Below are positions 43,622 to 50,790 of a DNA stretch of 64,000 nt, piece after piece. Every line of letters starts with the position of its first letter. The first letter of the stretch is position 1. Under the pieces are notes generated by a model, which was not told where the DNA came from, searched no databases, and saw only the letters and a program-made list of their open reading frames with translations. The stretch covers positions 256,759-320,758 of the forward strand of contig JAZBPX010000064.1 of NCBI GenBank assembly GCA_036351775.1, given 5' to 3'. A program made the position numbers and the translations under genes. Source of the DNA: Pacificimonas sp036351775. GTDB lineage: Bacteria > Pseudomonadota > Alphaproteobacteria > Sphingomonadales > Sphingomonadaceae.

Positions 43622-44625
43622 ACCCTCTGGCGGTCCAGCACCGCCATCATCGGCTCCGGTTCCCGCCAGCTATCGGCAGGGTCATAGGTCCACAGATCGC
43701 CCCGAGCGCTCGAGGTGAACTCGGCAGGCCCCGCCGCCTTCACGTCCTTCCGCGCCGCCGCCAGCATGCGCAGCTTCTCCAGCTTCGTCGTATACTGCCG
43801 CTCGTCCCAGGCATCCGGCCCCGCCGCACGGACCTTTTCGCCGATCGCGCGGTACACCTTCTCCGCCGTCAGGACGGCCCAGGCCGCGCGCGGCGGCAGA
43901 TAGGCTGCCCCCTCGCTGGCGCTGGCATAGTATCGGTCGGCAAGGGTCAGCATCTTCTCGGCAACGCGGGTCAGCGCAAATCGGTTCTCTGGCCGGGCAT
44001 GATCGCCCGGCGCGATGTCTTCCCCTACCAGCCATTCGGTCGGCAGGTAGCAGCGGTCGTTCGCCGCATCCTCGACAATGTCGCGGCAGATGTTGGTCAG
44101 CTGGAAGGCGAGGCCGAGGTCCGCCGCGCGCGTCATCAGCGCCTCGTCCTCTGGCGACACGCCCATCACGACCGCCATCATGCGCCCGACAACGCCCGCG
44201 ACATGCTCGCAATAATCGAGCGTATCCTCGATTCGCGTATAGCGCCGGTCATAGGCGTCCATCGCGAAGCCCTTCAGGTGCCGCATCGGCAGGTCGTGCG
44301 CCATCCCCGTTTCCGCCGCCACGAGGCCGATGGCCGCGAACGCGCCGGTTTCGCTGGCGGGATCGGCCAGTCCGCGCCGCGTCCGTTCCCGCAGCTCGGC
44401 GAGCCGCGCCAGCACCGCCTCCTCGCTTTCGACCGCCGCGCCCAGCGGCACGCCGCGGCGGCCGCCCTCCTGCCCGTCCACCACATCGTCGCAATGGCGG
44501 CACCACGCATAAAGCAGCCGCACGCGGCGCTTCGTTTCCGCATCGAAGAGGAGCGATGCCAGGGCAAACGACTTCGAACCCTTCGCGATCGAACGGGCGG
44601 CCCATCTGTCGAGATCTGGGGTCAT
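43618..44625 (-). CDS. crtB: Phytoene synthase
   Basis: A 335-residue squalene/phytoene synthase that joins two geranylgeranyl diphosphates into phytoene. Both Asp-rich motifs are present: YAWCRHCDDVVDGQ (about 50-63) and QLTNICRDIVEDAANDR. ATG 44625 gives MTPDLDRWAARSIAKGSKSF, the usual start; a longer frame upstream reads REP-repeat DNA. The GGPP synthase gene (crtE) that should feed it is not in the window. Confidence 0.95.
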   Translation of the reverse strand: MTPDLDRWAARSIAKGSKSFALASLLFDAETKRRVRLLYAWCRHCDDVVDGQEGGRRGVPLGAAVESEEAVLARLAELRERTRRGLADPASETGAFAAIGLVAAETGMAHDLPMRHLKGFAMDAYDRRYTRIEDTLDYCEHVAGVVGRMMAVVMGVSPEDEALMTRAADLGLAFQLTNICRDIVEDAANDRCYLPTEWLVGEDIAPGDHARPENRFALTRVAEKMLTLADRYYASASEGAAYLPPRAAWAVLTAEKVYRAIGEKVRAAGPDAWDERQYTTKLEKLRMLAAARKDVKAAGPAEFTSSARGDLWTYDPADSWREPEPMMAVLDRQRV

Positions 44626-44683
44626 GCTGGGTGGCACTCTAGCGGGTCGGGAAGGCGGTGGGAATGCAGAGCACCCATCAAGC

Positions 44684-44789
44684 GCCGTCATTCCCGCGCA
44701 CGCGGGAAACCAGTCCGCCATTCCGCCCGTTCTAGGCTCGGCTTCGCCATCGCCCGCCTCTGGATTCCCGCGTGCGCGGGAATGACGGC
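44684..44789. repeat. REP-like inverted repeat between crtI and crtB
   Basis: Arms 44684-44712 and 44761-44789 (29 bases, one mismatch) are inverted copies. The left arm begins GCCGTCATTCCCGCGCACG. The design (GTCATYCC, palindromic core, GGRATCCA-like end) matches the element at 37644, so both belong to one family. It lies inside the crtYIBW unit. Confidence 0.9.
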
Positions 44790-44813
44790 TTGGAGCAGGC
44801 TCATACCGCTTCG

Positions 44814-46361
44814 CTACGCCGCCGCGACTACGCCCGAATTGTGACCGATGCCGCCAGTATCGCTCGACCCGGCACCTTCCGTCCCGGCAAAGTCCGCCAG
44901 CATCAGTTTCGCCGTCGCCTTCGCGCTGCCGACGACGCCGGGAATACCTGCACCGGGATGCGTGCCTGCACCCGTAAAGTAGAGGTTCGACACGACGTCA
45001 TCGCGGTTGTGGACACGGAAATAGGCGCTCTGCCACAGCACCGGTTCCAGACTGAAGGCGCTGCCCTGATGCGCGTTCAGCTCGCGCTTGAAATCGAGCG
45101 GCGAGAAGTGATGCCGCACCTCGATATTCTCGCGCAGGCCGGGCAGCAGATGCTCTTCCAGATAGTCGATGATCTTGTCGCCATAGCCCTCGGCAACCTC
45201 GTCCCAGTTGCCCTCGAACTTGCCCATGTGCGGCACGGGAGCGAGGACATAGAAGGTCGAGCAGCCCTCCGGCGAAAGGTCCGGATCGGTGGCGGTCGGG
45301 TGGTGCAGGTACAGACTGAAATCCTCCGGCAGCGCCTTCGCCCCGTAAATCTCGTCCAAGAGACCCTTGTAGCGGTTCGCGAGGAGGATGTTGTGGTGCG
45401 GCACGTCCGGATAGGTCTTCTTCACACCGAAATAGAGGACGAACAGGCTGGGCGAGAAACTGCGCCGCGCCAGCGCCTTCGCCGCCTTCTTCCCGCGCGG
45501 ATGATCCTTCAGGAGGTCGGCATAGGTGTGAACGATGTCGCCGTTCGATCCGATGCCGTCGACCCGCATCCGCGTGCCGTCCTGCAGCACGACCGCGCTG
45601 ACGGAATCGCCCTCCGTCTCGATCCGTTCCACGCCGTTGCCGACGATCAGCGTGCCGCCAAGATCCTCGAACAGGCTGGCGAGCGCGCGCACCAGCGCAT
45701 GCGTCCCGCCCTTCGGGAACCACACGCCGCCCTCCTTCTCCAGCTTGTGAATGAGCGCATAGATCGCGCTGGTCTTGTAGGGATTGCCGCCAACCAGCAG
45801 CGTATGAAAGCTGAACGCCTGCCGCAGCCGGTCGTCCTTTATGTAGCGCGAAACCATCGCATAGACGCTGCGAAACGCCTCGTAGCGCATCAGGGCGGGG
45901 GCGGCGGAAATCATCGACTTGAAGTCCAGGAACGCCTCGGTCCCCAGCTTCTCATACCCCTCCCGGTACACATGCCCGGCATAGTCGAGGAAGCGCTTGT
46001 AACCCTCGACATCCGCCGGGTTCAGCTTCTCGATTTCGGGAAACAGGACGCTCTCGTCGTTCGTGTAGTCGAACGTCGTCCCGTCCTCCCAGAACAGCCG
46101 GTAGAAGGGCTGGACCGGCACCAGATCAACATAATCCTCGATCCGGCGCCCGGAGAGGGCAAACAGCTCCTCAAGGCAGGGCGGATCGGTGATGACCGTC
46201 GGCCCGGCGTCGAAGGTGTACCCCTCCCGCTCCCAGACATAAGCGCGGCCGCCGATCTTGTCGCGCGCCTCGATCAGCGTGACGTCGTGCCCCGCCGATT
46301 GCAGCCGCACGCTGAGCGCCAAGCCGCCAAAGCCCGCGCCGATTACCGCCAGTTTCGCCAA
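44814..46361 (-). CDS. crtI: Phytoene desaturase
   Basis: A 515-residue FAD enzyme that converts phytoene to lycopene in four steps. The FAD-binding start LAVIGAGFGGLALSVRLQ is followed by EARDKIGGRAYVWE and the C-terminal signature GAGTHPGAGIPGVVGSAKATA. The start codon is TTG at 46359-46361, preceded by the strong ribosome binding site GGAGGAAAG at good spacing; no ATG in frame precedes the Rossmann motif. It lies between crtY and crtB on the same strand, separated by REP-type repeats. Confidence 0.96.
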   Translation of the reverse strand: MAKLAVIGAGFGGLALSVRLQSAGHDVTLIEARDKIGGRAYVWEREGYTFDAGPTVITDPPCLEELFALSGRRIEDYVDLVPVQPFYRLFWEDGTTFDYTNDESVLFPEIEKLNPADVEGYKRFLDYAGHVYREGYEKLGTEAFLDFKSMISAAPALMRYEAFRSVYAMVSRYIKDDRLRQAFSFHTLLVGGNPYKTSAIYALIHKLEKEGGVWFPKGGTHALVRALASLFEDLGGTLIVGNGVERIETEGDSVSAVVLQDGTRMRVDGIGSNGDIVHTYADLLKDHPRGKKAAKALARRSFSPSLFVLYFGVKKTYPDVPHHNILLANRYKGLLDEIYGAKALPEDFSLYLHHPTATDPDLSPEGCSTFYVLAPVPHMGKFEGNWDEVAEGYGDKIIDYLEEHLLPGLRENIEVRHHFSPLDFKRELNAHQGSAFSLEPVLWQSAYFRVHNRDDVVSNLYFTGAGTHPGAGIPGVVGSAKATAKLMLADFAGTEGAGSSDTGGIGHNSGVVAAA

Positions 46362-46439
46362 AGAACTTTCCTCCAGAACCAGTACCTGTCACCGCGAACC
46401 GCCTGCCGCGGCCCGTCACCTGCATCGCCAGACCGGGCG

Positions 46440-46593
46440 CTGGATGCTGAAACCAGTTCAGCATGACGGGGGTGCCAAAGCGCCCCTGCACCCGTCGGCC
46501 GTTACCCGGCCGCCATCCGGCCCCCCATCCGGCCGCCATTATGTCGTGGGCAGCAACAAAAGCCCGTCACCCTGAACTCGTTTCAGGGTCCAG
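46440..46593. repeat. Two copies of a REP-like element between crtY and crtI
   Basis: 46440-46469 (CTGGATGCTGAAACCAG, then TTCAGCATGACGG) and 46563-46593 (the same element inverted, CCCGTCACCCTGAACTCG then TTTCAGGGTCCAG). Each copy is an imperfect palindrome around CTGAA..TTCAG. Same family as the cluster at 47893-48372. Confidence 0.85.
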
Positions 46594-46626
46594 CGCCCGG
46601 TGCCGCTCCCACCACTCGGTCCTCGT

Positions 46627-47817
46627 CTACCCTTTCGCGCGCCACCTCGGCCGCCAGCTGATCTTCGGTACCGAGCGCGCCAGCACACCCAGCGCTTTCC
46701 CGATCGGCACCGGCGGCTTTCCGGACAGGACCCGCGCTATGTCCGCCGCCGTCGACTTGCCCGCGTAGAAGCGCTCAACCAGTCCTTCGTCCAGTGCGTA
46801 AAAGTGTTGCAGCGTGCGGTAACGGGTCTCCGGCGTCGCCGCCTCGAACATCATGCGGTTGAGCAGGCGGTAAAAACCGCGCTCGTTCCACTTCTCGATG
46901 CTGTGCTCGCGCAGCGCCTCTTCCAGCGGCCCCGAATCCAGCCGCACCTGCGACTTGATGACGTCGGCGGTGTCGACCGCGTCCGGCCAGCTATAGCCCG
47001 TGATCGGGTGGAACAGCGCGCCCGCCATCCCGGCTTTTGGCACGGGCGGACCATCGGCCAGGAACGCCTCGATATCGCCGCCGAGCGCGATGGGAAGGAC
47101 GCCGGTTTCAATGCGGTCCTCCTCATAGGGGCCGATATCCATGTCCGCGATGTAACTGCGGATACGGTTCAGGACTTCCTGCTCATAAATCTCCGGACCA
47201 TCGGAGTAATAGGTGTCCTCGACCAGCAGCCGGGTTTCGGAGAAGGGCAGGACATAGACGAAGCGGTAGCCGTCCAGCTGCGGCACGCTCGCATCCATGA
47301 CGACCGGCTTGGTGCGCCCGTGCGGCACCTTCGTCTCGATCTCCAGCCCGACGAACTTCTGGTAGGCGAGGTTCAGGTGCTTCGACGACGAATGCCCGCG
47401 GCAGTCGATCACCGCGCCCGCCTCCAGCACCTGCCCGTCCGCCAGCCGCACCATCTTCGGCAGCACCTTTTCGATGGTGCGCCCGGTGATGATCGCCCCC
47501 TGCGGCAACCGTTCGCGCACCGCCCTGTCGAGCGAGGCCGACCGCACGCTGGCATAGGGCGTCGAGAGCTCGCGCTCGTAGTTCGGGAACTTGACCTTGT
47601 AGCCGCCCTCCCAGCGGTGATCCTGCAGCTCGCGCGTCCACATAAGCTGCGGGCCGCGCACGTCGGTGGCGAAGCTCGACCAGATCTTGTCGCCGCCCAG
47701 CGTCTCGCCGCTCTCGACAATGGCCACCGAAACCCCGGGCCGCGTATCCGCCAGCCGCATCGCGATCAGCCCGGCCGCCAGCCCGCCGCCGGCAAGTATG
47801 ATATCGAAATCAGACAT
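46627..47817 (-). CDS. crtY: Lycopene beta-cyclase
   Basis: A 396-residue FAD-linked lycopene cyclase of the CrtY type, making beta-carotene. The N-terminal dinucleotide fold is DIILAGGGLAAGLIAMRL. The conserved late motifs are FHPITGYSWPDAV and FYRLLNRMMFEAATPETRY. Length is normal. ATG 47817 follows AAAGGAG at good spacing. It is the first gene of crtY-I-B-W; the 584 bases before it hold only REP-like repeats, so its promoter must lie in or near them. Confidence 0.95.
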   Translation of the reverse strand: MSDFDIILAGGGLAAGLIAMRLADTRPGVSVAIVESGETLGGDKIWSSFATDVRGPQLMWTRELQDHRWEGGYKVKFPNYERELSTPYASVRSASLDRAVRERLPQGAIITGRTIEKVLPKMVRLADGQVLEAGAVIDCRGHSSSKHLNLAYQKFVGLEIETKVPHGRTKPVVMDASVPQLDGYRFVYVLPFSETRLLVEDTYYSDGPEIYEQEVLNRIRSYIADMDIGPYEEDRIETGVLPIALGGDIEAFLADGPPVPKAGMAGALFHPITGYSWPDAVDTADVIKSQVRLDSGPLEEALREHSIEKWNERGFYRLLNRMMFEAATPETRYRTLQHFYALDEGLVERFYAGKSTAADIARVLSGKPPVPIGKALGVLARSVPKISWRPRWRAKG

Positions 47818-47892
47818 GGGTTGCGCTCCTTTCTCCCCTGATCGTCACGTCACCGCCGCGACATCTGTTCGTCCGAACCATTTCAGTGGAAA

Positions 47893-48372
47893 CTGGATGC
47901 TGAAACAAGTTCAGCATGACGGATGGGTGAAATGTCCGCCAGCCTGACCCCGACCCGTCATCCTGAACTCTTTTCAAGGTCCAGCGTCCGGCACCGCGCG
48001 GCCAGCCCTTCCCGGAAGCCCGTCGCCCTGAACTCGTTTCAGGGTCCAGTGACCGATGCGACGCCGCCAGTCCTTCCCAAAGCTCGTCACCCCGAAAACG
48101 CTCGGGTTCGTCCACCTCACAGCCTCACCGAAAACTGGATGCTGAAACGAGTTCAGCATGACGGCGAGGCGAACCGTTCACGGGACAATCTAAAGGAAGC
48201 TCGTCACCCTGAACTCGTTTCAGGGTCCAGCGCCCGAGACGACGCCGCCAGTCCTTCCCGAAGCCCGTCACCCTGAACTTGTTTCAGGGTCCAGTGGCAT
48301 GAGCGGCATCTGGAGCGTGTTCCAGCCAGGCACCAACGGAAACTGGATCCTGAAACGAGTTCAGGATGACGG
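47893..48372. repeat. Cluster of about eight REP-like palindromes upstream of crtY
   Basis: The 584 bases between crtY and the hydroxylase gene hold no gene but seven clear copies and one decayed copy of a ~30-base imperfect palindrome, in both orientations: 47893-47922, 47954-47984, 48019-48049, about 48085-48115 (decayed), 48135-48164, 48201-48230, 48264-48294 and 48343-48372. The core is CTGAAACGAGTTCAG flanked by GTCA.CC on one side and GGTCCAG on the other. A linker GACGCCGCCAGTCCTTCCC recurs at about 48059 and 48241, so part of the cluster grew by a tandem duplication with a step of about 182 bases. Confidence 0.88.
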
Positions 48373-48401
48373 GTCCGGGCAGAGCCTGCTAGGGATACGC
48401 C

Positions 48402-49223
48402 ATGTCCTACGCCGCCGCCGCCCTGTTCCTGACCGTCGTGATCGCCCTGCGGTACGCGGCGGTCAGCGGGCTGTTCGCGGCCGTGACGGCGCGGGCGCGG
48501 CCCGGGCTTTACGCCGCTAAGCGCTCTCGCAAGCAGCAGCGGATGGAACGGCGCTGGTCGCTGATCGCCGCGGTCATCTACGCATTGCCCGCCGCCGCCG
48601 TGCTCGTCCTGTTCCAGCGCGGCGGGACGGCGATCTACACCGATGTCGCCGCCTATCCGCTGTGGCTCATCCCCCTGAGCATCGCCGCCTACCTGTTCCT
48701 GCACGACACCTGGTTCTACTGGACCCATCGCTGGATGCATCACCGGCGGCTGTTTCCGGTCATGCACAAGGTTCATCATGACAGCCGCCCGCCAACCGCC
48801 TGGGCGGCCATGAGTTTTCACTGGACGGAGAGCCTGTCGGGCGCGGTCCTGATCCCGGCGCTAGCGCTGTTCATCCCCATTCATATCGGCGCACTGGCCC
48901 TCGTGCTCGCCGTCATGACGATCTTCGGCACCACCAATCATCTGGGCTGGGAGATTTTTCCGAAGCGCCTCGTTCATGGTATGTTTGGAAAGGTCGTGAT
49001 AACCGCGTCACATCATCACAGGCATCACAAGGATTATGCCTGCAATTTCGGACTCTATTTTCGGTTCTGGGACCGAATCATGGGGACCGACCGAGGGCTG
49101 GCAAAGGATTTCGGCAGTGGGGAAGCACAGGCGCGCGCGCGCAGCATCGGTCGGGGCACTGGCCGCGCTGCCGCTGATGGCGATGGGAACGGCGACGCCG
49201 GTCCCCTCCACCCCGCAGAGTGA
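48402..49223 (+). CDS. Sterol desaturase/fatty acid hydroxylase superfamily protein, possible carotenoid hydroxylase
   Basis: A 273-residue membrane di-iron hydroxylase. Histidine boxes are HDTWFYWTHRWMHH (about residues 105-118), HKVHHDS (about 127) and HHHRHHKDY (about 205). Four or so hydrophobic helices span the membrane. The family hydroxylates lipids; in the carotenoid neighbourhood a 2-hydroxylase of beta-ionone rings (CrtG type) is a candidate, but this is inference. After GTDRGL the last 40 residues are low complexity and overlap the DUF2141 gene, as if the old stop had been lost. Confidence 0.85.
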   Translation: MSYAAAALFLTVVIALRYAAVSGLFAAVTARARPGLYAAKRSRKQQRMERRWSLIAAVIYALPAAAVLVLFQRGGTAIYTDVAAYPLWLIPLSIAAYLFLHDTWFYWTHRWMHHRRLFPVMHKVHHDSRPPTAWAAMSFHWTESLSGAVLIPALALFIPIHIGALALVLAVMTIFGTTNHLGWEIFPKRLVHGMFGKVVITASHHHRHHKDYACNFGLYFRFWDRIMGTDRGLAKDFGSGEAQARARSIGRGTGRAAADGDGNGDAGPLHPAE

Positions 49224-49629
49224 CATTGCCGGACGAATGGCGGACTCCGGCGCCCCGGCGACGCTGCACCTGACTCTCGAAGGCCTCCGCAAGCCGCGCG
49301 GCACTGTCCGCGTGTGCCTGTGGTCGCATGGCGATGGCTTTCCCGACTGCAAGAAGGGCGCGGGCGTCGTTAAAATCCATGCGCCGGTCGAGGGTGACCG
49401 CGTCGATTTGGACGTCGCCGCCCTGCCACCCGGCGATTACGGCGTGTCTGTGATCCACGATGAGAACGACAACCGAAAGCTCGACAAGAGCTTCATCGGC
49501 CTGCCCATGGAGGGCGTCGGCTTCTCCAACAACGCGTCTGCGGCTTTCGGCCCGCCTAAGTTCAAGCGCGTCCGGTTTGCCGTTGCCGGTGATACCACGC
49601 AGACGATCAAGCTGAAATACTACCTTTAG
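49117..49629 (+). CDS. Exported DUF2141 protein
   Basis: A 170-residue protein of the DUF2141 family: an N-terminal basic and hydrophobic leader (GKHRRARAASVGALAALPLMAMG), then strands LHLTLEGLRKPRGTVRVCLWS, the conserved LPPGDYGVSVIHDENDNRKLD and FSNNASAAFGPPKFKRVRFAV. The start is probably GTG 49117-49119, with AAAGGA upstream; ATG 49036 and internal ATGs are alternatives. It overlaps the hydroxylase gene by 107 bases in another frame. The pair of hydroxylase and DUF2141 next to carotenoid genes recurs in related bacteria (recollection); DUF2141 function is unknown, perhaps carotenoid binding or membrane placement. Confidence 0.8.
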   Translation: MGKHRRARAASVGALAALPLMAMGTATPVPSTPQSDIAGRMADSGAPATLHLTLEGLRKPRGTVRVCLWSHGDGFPDCKKGAGVVKIHAPVEGDRVDLDVAALPPGDYGVSVIHDENDNRKLDKSFIGLPMEGVGFSNNASAAFGPPKFKRVRFAVAGDTTQTIKLKYYL

Positions 49630-49653
49630 CGGCTGGCCGGATGGCCATCCGCG

Positions 49654-50550
49654 CTAGTCGCCGAACGCCGAGCTACGAAGCGCCCGCACCGCCTGTTTGG
49701 GATCGGTCAGCGCGCCGGGCGCGCGAACAAAGACGCTCAGCCCCTGATCCGCGGACAGCCGCCGGATGCGCGCCCGTTCCTCCCGTTTCAGCCGCTTGAT
49801 GGTCAGCCGGTCGTCTGCATCCAGGTCGCGGGCAAAGGCCGTCTCTGCCAGCGACAGCGCCTTCAGCTTCTCCTTCGCCACCGCCAGGTCGCTCGCCAGC
49901 GTCGTATTGCCGCCATGGATGCGCGCATGGGCGTGGATGTGCGGGTCATGCACCGCCGAACCGAGCAGGCTGAGCGCGATCATGTGAAAGCGGTCCTCGC
50001 TCGTCGCCAGTCCGGAGAAGAACAGCCCGGCCCGGATCGCATCCGCGCGCCGCACCAGCGTCGTCTCCATCGACACGCACAGGCCGGGCAGGAACGCCTT
50101 GTGCAGCCCGCGCTCAATCACCGTCGGTTCGTCGCTGGCGGGCGAAAACAGCGCCGCGAAGGTCGACCGGTCGAGATAGGTCTCCGTTTCCGGCCCGTCT
50201 TGGAACAGGCGCACCGCATCGCCGAACGCCATCACATGATCGCCAAGGATCGCCTCGAGCCGTTCCAGATGATCCGGCATCCAAAGATCGTCGGCATCCA
50301 GCCAGGCAATTCGCTCGCCCGTCGCCGCCGCGACGCACGCATTGCGCGCGCCCGAAATGCCGCGATTCGCTTGGCGGATCAGGCGCACGGGATAGCGCGC
50401 GGCAATCTCCGCGGTGTCATCGGTCGATCCATCATCCACGACCACGATCTCGTCGGGCGGCCGCGTCTGCCCCAGCGCACTCTCCAGCGCCTCGGCCAGA
50501 AAGGGGGCAGCGTTGTAAGCGGGGATCAGGCAGCTAATGGTCATAGCCAT
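49654..50550 (-). CDS. Family 2 glycosyltransferase
   Basis: A 298-residue cytoplasmic GT2 enzyme. The nucleotide-sugar fold is TISCLIPAYNAAPFLAEAL, then VVDDGSTDDT, and the metal-binding DxD is in AWLDADDLW (about residues 82-90). No membrane helix. Acceptor unknown. It converges on the DUF2141 gene, so its position next to the carotenoid genes may be chance; a carotenoid glycosyltransferase is usually of another family. Confidence 0.88.
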   Translation of the reverse strand: MAMTISCLIPAYNAAPFLAEALESALGQTRPPDEIVVVDDGSTDDTAEIAARYPVRLIRQANRGISGARNACVAAATGERIAWLDADDLWMPDHLERLEAILGDHVMAFGDAVRLFQDGPETETYLDRSTFAALFSPASDEPTVIERGLHKAFLPGLCVSMETTLVRRADAIRAGLFFSGLATSEDRFHMIALSLLGSAVHDPHIHAHARIHGGNTTLASDLAVAKEKLKALSLAETAFARDLDADDRLTIKRLKREERARIRRLSADQGLSVFVRAPGALTDPKQAVRALRSSAFGD

Positions 50551-50634
50551 TTGCTATCCACCCGACGGGCTCCTTCCGGTCAACGAACGATTGACGAAGG
50601 CCTGCGCGGCCATCAATCTTGTCGTCAGCAATTG

Positions 50635-50732
50635 TTCCCAGGGGTGCCGGCGTTTTTCGGCTGAGATCGCGCTGCCTTCGCGCGGAACCCTTCGAACCTG
50701 AACCGGGTCGTGCCGGCGTAGGGATGGAGAAC
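50635..50732 (+). promoter_or_regulatory. TPP riboswitch (THI element) before thiC
   Basis: Consensus parts in order: GGGGTGCC (50641), CGGCTGAGATCGCG (50658), GGAACCCTTCGAACCTGA (50684), CCGGGTCGTGCCGGCGTAGGGA (from 50704). These are the conserved blocks of the thiamine-pyrophosphate riboswitch. No U-run follows, so control is likely by hiding the thiC ribosome binding site. Confidence 0.93.
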
Positions 50733-50790
50733 TTCACTGCGCGCATCCCGCGCCGTCCGCGTCCCCCTTTGAGACGAGGACCGAACCATT

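Noticed and set aside
44772..46466. Long plus-strand open frame opposite crtI
   Set aside because: Complete antisense overlap with a certain gene, no ribosome binding site and no recognisable domain.
47893..48372. Repeat cluster considered as a CRISPR array
   Set aside because: Copies are in both orientations, imperfect, with spacers of uneven size that share sequence, and there is no cas gene; it is a REP-type cluster.
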